Assembly: GCF_002367995.1 (NCBI RefSeq)
Contig: NZ_AP018207.1
Coordinates: 2,180,660-2,244,659, forward strand
Source of the DNA: Calothrix brevissima NIES-22
GTDB taxonomy: Bacteria; Cyanobacteriota; Cyanobacteriia; Cyanobacteriales; Nostocaceae
Direction: 5' to 3'
Length of the DNA: 64,000 nt
Shown in pieces: positions 33,889 through 42,118 of this stretch; position 1 is the first letter of the stretch; every line of letters begins with the position of its first letter. The notes under the pieces were generated by a model. The model had not been told where the DNA came from. It searched no databases and was given only the letters and a program-made list of their open reading frames with translations. The position numbers and the translations under genes are program-made.

Positions 33889-36495
33889 TTATCTATTGAC
33901 ATAAATTATAGGAATTTCAATAATAAATTTTGTTCCTTGTCCTGGTGTAGATTCACACCACAATTTACCGCCATGCTTTTCGGTAATAATTTGATAACTA
34001 ATAGATAAACCTAAGCCTGTACCTTTACCAACTGGCTTTGTCGTAAAGAAGGGATCGAATAATTTCTGACAAATTTCTGGTTGAATTCCCGGGCCATTGT
34101 CAGCGATAGAAATTTGCACCCAGTTGTTATTAATTACTTCTGTGTGAATTGAAATAATACTGGAATTAACAGCAGTTCCTGCTTGCAATTGTTTGTGACT
34201 ATATTCTTCTAAAGCATCAATCGCATTACTAATAATATTCATAAATACCTGATTTAATTGTCCTGCATGACATTCCACAGGCGGTAAATCACCATATTTT
34301 TTAATAACTTGAATTTCTGGACGTTCTGAATGTGCTTTTAAACGATTGTGCAGAATAATAATAGTACTATCAATGCCATTGTGAATATTCACATCTTTAA
34401 CTTCGGCTTCATCCAAACGCGAGAAATTCCTTAACGAAAGCACAATTTCTCGAATTCTTGTAGTTCCTATGCGCGTGGATTGCAAGGCTTTACTTAAGTC
34501 TTCGATGAGAAATTCTATATCGATAGATTCGAGAACATCGGCAATTTCTTCTGGCGGCTGAGGATAATATTGTTGATATAGTGCTACGAGATTTATTAAA
34601 TCTTGGGTATATTCACTAATATGAGAAAGATTACCATGAATAAAGTTAACAGGGTTATTAATTTCATGAGCTACACCTGCAACCATTTGCCCCAAACTGG
34701 ACATTTTTTCACTTTGAATCATTTGCAGTTGGGTTTGCTTAAGTTCATACAAGGTGTTTTCTAGTTCTTGGGTTTGTTGTTGGAGTTGAATTTCTGCTTG
34801 TTTGCGATCGCTAATATCTCGCAAAATCCCCTGCCATCCAATGACTTGACCATCAGCATCTTTGAGAATTGAGGTATTAGATGTTACCCAACCCCAAGTT
34901 CCATCTTTTTTCGGATGGCGAAACTCTATGTCATTACCACTCTCACCTGTCTCAATAATTTGGTTGAGAAATGCCATCACTTGCGGTAAATCTTCAGGGT
35001 GAATCAATGGTACAAATGATTGATTTAACCATTCGCAAACTTCGTAGCCGAAAATATCCTGAAATTTTGGCGACACATAAGTGATAGTACTATCTAATAA
35101 GGTACTCCATATAACATCATTGGCATTTTCTACAAGGTTGCGGAATTTGGCTTCGCTTTCAGCCAACGCCAGTTCAGAACGCTTGCGTTCACTAATATCT
35201 CTAATGACTCCCAAGGCATGGATTTTACCATTGTAAAAAATAGGACTGGCTGATACCTCAACATCGATCAAAGTACCATCTTTGTGTAGATCTAATCCTT
35301 GACCGTGAAATTGATTACCAGATCTAATGTCACGGATAAACTCAGCAAATCTTGGTAGGGTATCTTGATGGACAAACTCTGGCGGCTGAAGTTTGACAAA
35401 TTCCTCTTGAGAATAGCCATGCATCTGACAAATAGCATGATTAGCGACAACAATTTTTCCTGTTTCTACATCAATGATGTTGATACCATCACTAACATTT
35501 TCAAAAATGGTACGGTAGAGAATTTCTTGTTGTTCTAGTGCGTTTTGAGCTTGTTTGCGTGCTGTAATATCTGTGGCGGTGACGACAATTTGATGGATGC
35601 GCGAACTACTATCTTTTAAAGGTGTGACACTGACAGACCACCAGGTTTCTTGGCCATTAGCACAAAAATGTTCTTCAAAAAAGCTAGTTGTACCGGAATG
35701 GACAGCCTCTGCATAATGTTGACGGTAAAGTTTAGCCATATCCTTAGACATTGCTTGCGCTAAAGTTTTACCCAAGATGCTTGGCATATCTACAGTTCTG
35801 CTACGAGCGATCGCCGGATTATAATCGACAAAGCGGAACTCTTGACCGTTATCTAAAACATCAAAGACAAAAATGCCGTAGTCTACACCTTCCCAAACAC
35901 TTTGTAATAGCTGAGTCTGTTCTAAAAGACGCTGTTCAGTGCATTTGCGATCGCGAATATCGCGGCTAATAGTTGCCAAGCCTATAGGCTGATTCGTAAC
36001 TGGATCTTTCACTAAAAACAGAGTATAGTCAATTAAAATCGCTTCTCCCGTCACAAAATGGCGAAAGCGAAATTCACTTTGCCAATAACCTTCCTGCATC
36101 ACAGTTGGTAAAATACTTTCCTGAAATAGTTCCATGTCTTCAGGTAAGATAAACTCACTGATATGTTTGGTTTTAGTTTCCTCCATATCCTGCAATCCAA
36201 CTAACTTCATTCCTGCTGGATTCAGGTAAAAAGGTTCCCCCGTCATTGATGCAATGCCAATAAAATCAGCACTAGCTTCGAGAATTGCCATCAAAAGTTG
36301 GTGTTCTTCCCTGGTTTGCGTAAAGAAAATCTTATTTTCTAGTTCTGGTGGCTTTTGCTGCGCTAATTCTTGCTCTAACTGCACTACCCTTTCTCGGAGA
36401 ATGATTAATTCTTGCTTTAGGCTAGCTGCGCGCTCAGTTTCTATAACTATTGATTCTGGGGATATCTCATCGTGAGTGGAAGAGAACTGAGTCAT
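33889..36495 (-). CDS. multi-PAS hybrid-less sensor histidine kinase
   Basis: A soluble 868-residue kinase. A Leu/Glu-rich coiled coil (about 20-55) leads into four PAS/PAC units (about 70-190, 195-315, 325-440, 447-570), each ending in a typical DI(R/T/S)(D/E)RK or DITARK stretch. A coiled coil (about 570-600) and the transmitter follow: the phospho-acceptor His in [16 protein letters not shown] box NQVFMNIISNAIDAL, G1 [15 protein letters not shown] and [11 protein letters not shown]. There is no membrane segment or receiver domain. The transmitter resembles the FIST-linked kinase at 16 kb, sharing LYQQYYP and [11 protein letters not shown] ligands are not predictable. No response regulator is adjacent, so it is an orphan kinase. 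Confidence 0.94.
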   Translation of the reverse strand: MTQFSSTHDEISPESIVIETERAASLKQELIILRERVVQLEQELAQQKPPELENKIFFTQTREEHQLLMAILEASADFIGIASMTGEPFYLNPAGMKLVGLQDMEETKTKHISEFILPEDMELFQESILPTVMQEGYWQSEFRFRHFVTGEAILIDYTLFLVKDPVTNQPIGLATISRDIRDRKCTEQRLLEQTQLLQSVWEGVDYGIFVFDVLDNGQEFRFVDYNPAIARSRTVDMPSILGKTLAQAMSKDMAKLYRQHYAEAVHSGTTSFFEEHFCANGQETWWSVSVTPLKDSSSRIHQIVVTATDITARKQAQNALEQQEILYRTIFENVSDGINIIDVETGKIVVANHAICQMHGYSQEEFVKLQPPEFVHQDTLPRFAEFIRDIRSGNQFHGQGLDLHKDGTLIDVEVSASPIFYNGKIHALGVIRDISERKRSELALAESEAKFRNLVENANDVIWSTLLDSTITYVSPKFQDIFGYEVCEWLNQSFVPLIHPEDLPQVMAFLNQIIETGESGNDIEFRHPKKDGTWGWVTSNTSILKDADGQVIGWQGILRDISDRKQAEIQLQQQTQELENTLYELKQTQLQMIQSEKMSSLGQMVAGVAHEINNPVNFIHGNLSHISEYTQDLINLVALYQQYYPQPPEEIADVLESIDIEFLIEDLSKALQSTRIGTTRIREIVLSLRNFSRLDEAEVKDVNIHNGIDSTIIILHNRLKAHSERPEIQVIKKYGDLPPVECHAGQLNQVFMNIISNAIDALEEYSHKQLQAGTAVNSSIISIHTEVINNNWVQISIADNGPGIQPEICQKLFDPFFTTKPVGKGTGLGLSISYQIITEKHGGKLWCESTPGQGTKFIIEIPIIYVNR

Positions 36496-36741
36496 ATCTT
36501 TGAATCCGTAGCAGATTAGTTTTCCTAGATGCTCTAGTTGTACTTAATCTAGAGTTCCCTTGTATGAGAGCAAGTAAACAAAAATTACCTAACTTCGTCA
36601 AAAGTCAAAAGTCAATGGTCAAAATTCAAGTTTTTGGACTATGGACTATTGACAATTGACAAAAAGCATGAAAAATATCTGACACTGCGTAAGTGCTAAT
36701 CTTTTTCAAGATGCGATCGCCAAAAAACTGATAAATGACTG
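36496..36741. other. intergenic region with heptamer repeats
   Basis: It holds the upstream region of the multi-PAS kinase, a short run of AGTCAAA/GGTCAAA and TATTGAC/AATTGAC heptamers at about 36600-36662, and one GCGATCGC. No gene is seen. The right part abuts a MITE-like element. Confidence 0.6.
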
Positions 36742-36926
36742 GGGAGCATCCCAATTTTGACGCAATACCCTAGAAGGGTATTGCTATACCAACAAAGCCT
36801 GCCTACCCTTCGGGAACGTCTTCGACGAACGCAGGCTATCAAACTTTTAGCAAAAGAAGGCAGGCTTCGTATTTCTAGCCCCACCCTTATAGGGTGAGGG
36901 CGTTTTTGCACATTTGGGATGCTCCC
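36742..36926. repeat. MITE-like element, GGGAGCATCCCAA family, copy 2
   Basis: A 185-bp relative of the element at 17244-17404, with the same perfect terminal inverted repeats and the same left and right thirds. The middle differs by a block reading CCTTCGGGAACGTCTTCGA. It ends 2 bp before the stop of the succinate dehydrogenase gene, so it may serve as that gene's 3' end. Confidence 0.85.
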
Positions 36927-36928
36927 AA

Positions 36929-38656
36929 CTAATATTTTCGTTCCTGTGGCTGAAACATAGTAATGGCTACCGAACGATATTGAATATCAATCCCTGCTGG
37001 TGAATAATAGGCCATTGTATGCTTGAGGAATTTATCATCATCTCTTTGGGGATAGTCTTCACGGAAGTGTGCGCCGCGACTTTCTTGACGATTTAAGGCG
37101 GAAGCTAAAATCGTCTGTCCTACTACCATTAAACTTCGCAATTCCAAAGCTTCAACAATTTCTGTATTCCAAGAATTACCTTTGTCATCTAAATATATTT
37201 GTGGATATTGCTGTTGTATTTGGGTAAGTTTTTCCAACCCTTCCTGCATAACTGCTTCGGTGCGAAAAACGCCACAATATTGAGTCATGCAATCTTGAAA
37301 GGCTTGGCGAATTTCATTAATTCGGTATGTTCCTGGCTGTTCTAGTAAAGCTTGAATTTGCTCTTTTGCTTCCTTGATGTAACGTTGTTCATCCACCGTC
37401 GGTAATTTGCGGTTTTGCACAAATTGAGCGATCGCGGCTCCGGTACGCTTGCCATAAACTACACATTCCAATAGGGAATTACTACCTAAGCGATTGGCAC
37501 CATGTACAGACACACAAGAAGTTTCCCCAGCTGCAAAAAAGCCTTCAACAAATTCATCGCCACCACTACGGACTTTGCCGTCAATGTTCACTGGGATACC
37601 GCCCATACAATAATGAATTGTCGGACGGACTGGCATAGGTTGAGTCACCGCATCAACACCAACTAAGCGATGGGCTTCTTCCCAACAGAAGGGAACCCGA
37701 CTCATGATTTTTTCTTCACCCATGTGGCGCAAATCCAGGTAGACAAACGGCCCCCCAGCGCTACCATCGGCATGTATACCTCGTCCAGCACGAATTTCAT
37801 AAGCGATCGCTCTGGATGTAATATCGCGGGGTGCTAGTTCCATGCGACTGGGGGCGTAGGTTGCCATAAAGCGATCGCCTTCGGAGTTAATTAAATAAGC
37901 GCCTTCGCCCCGCACAGCTTCAGAAATTAGCACGCCTACAGGGTACAATCCTGTGGGGTGAAATTGCACAAATTCCATGTCTTCGAGAGGCAAACCTGCG
38001 ATCGCTGTCATTGCTAAACCATCACCGGTGGAAGCGTAATCATTTGAGGTAGTGTTATATACGCGACCATATCCCCCAGTAGCAAACATCACAGCTTTTG
38101 CGCGTAATACTTCTATATGCCCGTCTAGCAGGTGATACATCACCACACCTTTCGCCTGTCCCTCTTCCAAAATCAGGCGCATTACGTACCATTCTTGGTA
38201 AACTTGCACACCATAGCGCCGTAAATTATTCACCAATTCATGTAAAATTGCATGACCGGTTTTATCAGCAGCGTAGCAAGTACGATTGTGAGAATGTCCG
38301 CCAAAAGCACGCTGGGCAATCCTTCCGTCTGGTAAGCGCGAGAACAACACGCCCATGTGTTCCAAATCAATCACCACATCTGGCGCTTCTTGGGCGAGAA
38401 TAGCCACAGCATCTTGGTCTGCTAAATAATCCGAACCCTTAACAGTATCAAAGGCGTGGGCTTCCCAACTATCTTCAGAATCGACATTTTTTAACGATGC
38501 TGCCATGCCACCTTGCGCCGCTACCGAGTGAGAACGAATCGGGTGAGTTTTTGCCACGACAGCTACATTTAAACTGGGGTTAATCCGGGCAATTTCCACC
38601 GCCGCACGACATCCCGCCAAGCCACCACCAACAATAATTACATCATGTTCCAGCAT
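36929..38656 (-). CDS. sdhA: succinate dehydrogenase / fumarate reductase flavoprotein subunit
   Basis: Catalytic FAD subunit oxidising succinate in the cyanobacterial TCA cycle and feeding electrons to the thylakoid plastoquinone pool. The 575-residue protein has the dinucleotide fold [19 protein letters not shown] at the start and the His that carries FAD covalently (H43 in [10 protein letters not shown]). Substrate-binding and capping motifs [40 protein letters not shown] and [18 protein letters not shown] are present. The length suits the family. No sdhB or membrane subunit is adjacent, as is usual in cyanobacteria. FrdA-like naming is possible; direction cannot be read from sequence. Confidence 0.93.
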   Translation of the reverse strand: MLEHDVIIVGGGLAGCRAAVEIARINPSLNVAVVAKTHPIRSHSVAAQGGMAASLKNVDSEDSWEAHAFDTVKGSDYLADQDAVAILAQEAPDVVIDLEHMGVLFSRLPDGRIAQRAFGGHSHNRTCYAADKTGHAILHELVNNLRRYGVQVYQEWYVMRLILEEGQAKGVVMYHLLDGHIEVLRAKAVMFATGGYGRVYNTTSNDYASTGDGLAMTAIAGLPLEDMEFVQFHPTGLYPVGVLISEAVRGEGAYLINSEGDRFMATYAPSRMELAPRDITSRAIAYEIRAGRGIHADGSAGGPFVYLDLRHMGEEKIMSRVPFCWEEAHRLVGVDAVTQPMPVRPTIHYCMGGIPVNIDGKVRSGGDEFVEGFFAAGETSCVSVHGANRLGSNSLLECVVYGKRTGAAIAQFVQNRKLPTVDEQRYIKEAKEQIQALLEQPGTYRINEIRQAFQDCMTQYCGVFRTEAVMQEGLEKLTQIQQQYPQIYLDDKGNSWNTEIVEALELRSLMVVGQTILASALNRQESRGAHFREDYPQRDDDKFLKHTMAYYSPAGIDIQYRSVAITMFQPQERKY

Positions 38657-39017
38657 AATTAATTTTTATGAATTTTTAATAGTGTAGACAAAGAAATTCC
38701 CTGCCACAGGACAGGGAGATAGTTGCGATTTTGGATTGTATTTTGAGATTTTGCATAATTTAGGTAACTTATCGCTGAGATATTTATATTTCTTAAGCCA
38801 GACGATATCAATCCCTAACAGCAAATCTCAACTTTCAAGGAAACTACAAAAAATAAATTATTCCGTTCAAGTTATTAACAGTCAACGGTCAATAGTCAAC
38901 AGTCAACAGTCAACTATCACTTCCGGAATATTTTTTAGCTAGTCCTTCATGGGAAAAACCCACAACCAAATATAAAAATCTCTAGCCCCTAGCCCCTAGC
39001 TAGAAGTCCCTAACTGT
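38657..39017. other. 361-bp intergenic region with repeats
   Basis: It contains a small CCCTG/CAGGG hairpin near 38700-38720, a run of GTCAACAGTCAAC-type heptamers at about 38876-38915, one arm of a long-distance inverted repeat at 38937-38973, and CTAGCCC repeats at 38982-39003. No gene is evident. Confidence 0.65.
38937..38973. repeat. 37-bp inverted repeat arm A
   Basis: This stretch (AGCTAGTCCTTCATGGGAAA onward, through CCCACAACC) matches the reverse complement of 40373-40409 at 34 of 37 positions. The pair brackets the two minus-strand genes between them, the two-helix membrane protein and the PEP-CTERM protein. Confidence 0.85.
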
Positions 39018-39335
39018 TCAGCTAGTTGCTTGTACAGGTTTTTGTTGAGAAACATTACCGGGAATTGGTTCAGTTTTTGTTCCTGGCTCGACAGCAGTTA
39101 GTTCAATATGATTTAACAATGTAGTTACAAATGCAAATAACAAGAAAGGCAGAGATAACAAAACGACAAGACCGACAGTAGCTAAAGCATACACCGGTCT
39201 TCTCGCACCCATCAGTGCCAATGCCGATGCCAAACTTATAGTAATTGTAATTAACCAAACAATTATTTGACCGTAGATATCACCAAAGGTTAAAGTACAG
39301 ACAAATCGATAGTTTTGAATATTATTCATGTTCAT
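39018..39335 (-). CDS. small two-helix membrane protein, function unknown
   Basis: About 105 residues with two hydrophobic segments (roughly 22-45 and 50-74) joined by a short basic loop (GARRPVY). A hydrophilic tail rich in Pro, Thr and Gln follows. I recognise no family. I use the ATG at 39335; a GAGG stretch lies about 8 bases upstream, and a GTG one codon earlier or an ATG two codons later are alternatives. It is followed by repeats and preceded, on the same strand, by the PEP-CTERM gene 92 bp away. Both lie inside the inverted-repeat pair at 38937 and 40373. Confidence 0.7.
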   Translation of the reverse strand: MNMNNIQNYRFVCTLTFGDIYGQIIVWLITITISLASALALMGARRPVYALATVGLVVLLSLPFLLFAFVTTLLNHIELTAVEPGTKTEPIPGNVSQQKPVQATS

Positions 39336-39427
39336 CACATTCGCCTCAAGTCTATCTTATAGGTTCTACCTTAGAACCAGGTTTGACGATGCGTCAATTT
39401 CTCAATATTTTTCCAAGATTTGTAACA

Positions 39428-40000
39428 TTACTTTATAAAATATTTTTTTTGAAACCGCGATTTCATCAGTAACCCGATAGCCCCAGCTACTACTGTAGCG
39501 CCCAAAGTTAGGGGTTCAGGAACTGGTTCAAATTTGACATCATCCAAAAGTAAGAAATCAAGATCGCTTTGGAAACCAAATTTTAACTCTGTAGATGCTG
39601 TTTTTGCTACAAATTTATTTACGTAGTGAGTATAATCTAAATTTTCAATCTCATCTTGTGCGAGGAGTATATTGCCATTAACTATCAATTGAAAGCGGTG
39701 AGGTAAGTCTCCATAAAAACTCTTGAGAAAATAACTCAGTTGATAAGTCTGACCAATATTTGTGGAAATAAACTGTGATAAAAAACCAAGAGATTCAGCA
39801 TTGCCGAAAAAGGCAAAGTGATTACCGCTATGAGCAAATATACTATTTTCTGCAACCCCAGTAAACTCAGTGTTACCAGCTTGAGTCCAGCCACTAAAAT
39901 CTCCTGTCTCAAAATCACCATTAATAACTGCTGCTGGGGTAATAGAGGCGGATAAAGTTATGATTGCAGCTGTGAGGCTAAATAGGGAAATCAGTCTCAT
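39428..40000 (-). CDS. PEP-CTERM sorting-domain exported protein
   Basis: A 190-residue exported protein. A signal peptide ends around residue 23 (SITPAA). The mature region begins VINGDFETGDFSGWTQAG, a beta-sandwich start common in carbohydrate-binding-like extracellular proteins. The C terminus has the PEP-CTERM signal: VPEPLTLGA, a membrane-spanning stretch, then a basic end (KSRFQKK). Such proteins are processed by exosortase and placed on the cell surface or in the extracellular matrix. No exosortase gene is in the window. The ligand is unknown. Confidence 0.88.
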   Translation of the reverse strand: MRLISLFSLTAAIITLSASITPAAVINGDFETGDFSGWTQAGNTEFTGVAENSIFAHSGNHFAFFGNAESLGFLSQFISTNIGQTYQLSYFLKSFYGDLPHRFQLIVNGNILLAQDEIENLDYTHYVNKFVAKTASTELKFGFQSDLDFLLLDDVKFEPVPEPLTLGATVVAGAIGLLMKSRFQKKYFIK

Positions 40001-40570
40001 ATAATTTGTTGCTCAAAAATTTAGATACTTGGGAAAAATGGGACATGACAAATTTGCGTGCGATCGCATAAACTATGCAAATCAACGCTGTAAACTATGA
40101 GTACCAAGAAATTACAGTATTCCTTAATACTAAAGTATGATTTAATACTAAAGTTTTATCGATTGTGATTTACTAGAAAAACTAAATTTTCAAAGCATCT
40201 TCAGCCTTGAGCTATCTGAACCACAAGCGAGTATAAATTAAAAATATGTAATTTATTGACAAATAAATACAGTATATTTACGTAAAAAAATTGAGCTATT
40301 TAACCTGAGTTCGAGATCGGGAAAAGGACAGGTAGCAAGCTGACAATAACAACAAATCCAGCAACCTGTCCTATGTTTGGTTGTGGGCTTTTCCCATGAG
40401 GGACTAGCTTGAAAGAGTTATTTCTTCCTTATCTTCCTTCCCTTGTCTCCCTTCTGTTTGCTACATGGCGATCGCAATTGTTTCATCGAGACTGCCTTTT
40501 ATTTGCATAGCTACTAGGTCATTCGCTAGGCTATTGATTAATATTCTAGTGACTCTCAGGCTTGCTATGT
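40001..40570. other. 570-bp intergenic region
   Basis: The left half is AT-rich, with a duplicated TTAATACTAAAGT near 40120-40155, and presumably holds the PEP-CTERM promoter. The right half has an 8-bp inverted pair GGACAGGT (40326-40333) and ACCTGTCC (40364-40371) directly next to the second arm of the long-distance inverted repeat. This may be a remnant of a mobile element end. No gene is seen. Confidence 0.55.
40373..40409. repeat. 37-bp inverted repeat arm B
   Basis: Inverted partner of 38937-38973, 34 of 37 positions matching. It contains GGTTGTGGGCTTTTCCCATG and ends GGACTAGCT. Confidence 0.85.
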
Positions 40571-41056
40571 ATGGATTTTGAAGGTAAAAATACTGCTACC
40601 ACTGCTACAGATAACATGGAATTGCCATCTACTGATGCTCGCAAGCCTTTGGAACTGCTGCGAGATACAGAGGCTTTACTACGCCGTCCCACAGTAGCAA
40701 AACTCTCGCCAATTTTACCACCAAAGTTAAGTAACAAATTACAAACAGCCTCATCTTTAGCTGATGAATCTTTAAAAGAGTTAGCAGAAATTAACCTAGA
40801 GGAAATCGGTGATTTTGATTTACGTCCTGCCAGGATGCGTGTAGGTTTAAGCTTTGTCGGTTTTGGTGCGTTGATGTTAGTTATATTATTACTGCATTTG
40901 AAAACCTTAAATTTTCAAGTAAATTCAATTGAACAAATGCAGAAATTTTGGTATCAATATGTGTGGTTTGTTTGCTTAGGTGTAGCGGGACTATTTATAT
41001 TAGGTAGAGAAACCATGCGTCCTATTCGCAAAATCCGCAAATTTCCCAAACGCTAA
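40571..41056 (+). CDS. two-helix membrane protein, function unknown
   Basis: About 161 residues. The first hundred residues are soluble and acidic-to-mixed (KPLELLRDTEALLRRPTVAK, LADESLKELAEINLEE). Two membrane segments follow (roughly 103-121 and 132-150), with a short basic tail (RPIRKIRKFPKR) that should stay in the cytoplasm. I recognise no family. The ATG at 40571 is the first in frame; a TTG three codons earlier is less likely. It precedes the PPK2 gene on the same strand with an 86-bp gap, so they could be co-transcribed. Confidence 0.75.
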   Translation: MDFEGKNTATTATDNMELPSTDARKPLELLRDTEALLRRPTVAKLSPILPPKLSNKLQTASSLADESLKELAEINLEEIGDFDLRPARMRVGLSFVGFGALMLVILLLHLKTLNFQVNSIEQMQKFWYQYVWFVCLGVAGLFILGRETMRPIRKIRKFPKR

Positions 41057-41142
41057 TATTCTCGGCAATGATGATTGCTCGTTTTCATAATTGAATAATG
41101 CCAAATTTGGCTGGGTAAATGCACCTTGAGGAGCCATTTTTT

Positions 41143-42012
41143 ATGAATCATGATGCTTTTATTGTTAAACCCGGAGCGAAGATTTCTTTACAAAAGCAAT
41201 ACGATCCAGCTTATAAGGCTGATTATCAGCAAAAAAGTGATGCTGAAGGTAAACTTCAGGCAGATATTCAAAAATTAGCTTATTACCAAGATATTCTTTA
41301 CGCTCAAAATACCTATGCATTGCTAATTATTTTTCAAGCAATGGATGCTGCGGGTAAAGATAGCACAATTAAACATGTGATGTCTGGTGTGAATCCTCAA
41401 GGTTGTCAAGTATTTAGTTTTAAATCGCCCAGCGCCGAAGACTTAGATCATGATTACCTTTGGCGTTCCATGAAAGCTTTACCAGAACGCGGTCGTATTG
41501 GTATATTTAATCGCTCATACTATGAAGAAGTATTAGTAGTGCGCGTACATCCAGGAATTCTCCAAAATCAGCAACTTCCTAAATTTCCTAAAAGAAATCA
41601 TATTTGGCAACAACGTTTTGAGGAAATCAATAATTTTGAAAAGTATTTAGTCAATAATGGAATTATTATCCTGAAATTTTTCCTCAACGTATCTAAAGCC
41701 GAACAAAAAAAGCGCTTTTTAGAACGCATTGAATCACCAGAAAAACATTGGAAATTTTCTGCTAATGATGTCCGCGAACGCGCTTTTTGGGATGATTATA
41801 TGAGTGCTTATGAAGATACTTTTCGCCACACTAGCACAGAATGGGCACCTTGGTATATTATTCCCGCCGATCGCAAATGGTTCACACGCCTTGTAGTTGC
41901 AGATATTATCTGCACAAAGTTGCAACAATTAAATTTGCAATACCCAACAGTAAGTGAAGAACATCAGCAGAAATTGTTTCAAGCCAAGCAATTATTAGAA
42001 AGCGAAGATTAA
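41143..42012 (+). CDS. ppk2: polyphosphate kinase 2 family protein
   Basis: A phosphotransferase using polyphosphate to phosphorylate nucleotides (class I or III PPK2). About 289 residues, with Walker A-like QAMDAAGKDSTIKHVMSGVN, Walker B region GIFNRSYYEEVLVVRVHP and the lid arginines near KKRFLERIESPEKHWKFS. These are the residues that define the family. I choose ATG 41143 (MNHDAFIVKPG), which has a GAGGAG about 10 bases upstream. An ATG at 41119 would add eight residues. Nucleoside mono- or diphosphate preference cannot be read. It may help balance ATP using stored polyphosphate. Confidence 0.93.
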   Translation: MNHDAFIVKPGAKISLQKQYDPAYKADYQQKSDAEGKLQADIQKLAYYQDILYAQNTYALLIIFQAMDAAGKDSTIKHVMSGVNPQGCQVFSFKSPSAEDLDHDYLWRSMKALPERGRIGIFNRSYYEEVLVVRVHPGILQNQQLPKFPKRNHIWQQRFEEINNFEKYLVNNGIIILKFFLNVSKAEQKKRFLERIESPEKHWKFSANDVRERAFWDDYMSAYEDTFRHTSTEWAPWYIIPADRKWFTRLVVADIICTKLQQLNLQYPTVSEEHQQKLFQAKQLLESED

Positions 42013-42013
42013 G

Positions 42014-42118
42014 TCAATAGTCAATAGTCAATGGTTAAGAGTTATCAATTTTTACTTATCAACTATTGACATCGGAATTCAGCCATTCACGAGAAAATCT
42101 CTAGCCCCTAGCCCCTAG
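42014..42118. repeat. heptamer and CTAGCCC repeats
   Basis: AGTCAATAGTCAAT and ACTATTGAC heptamers are followed by CTAGCCCCTAGCCC in the gap between the convergent PPK2 and U32 genes. The last CTAGCCC units form the stop codon and last codons (LGARG) of the U32 gene. Confidence 0.85.
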
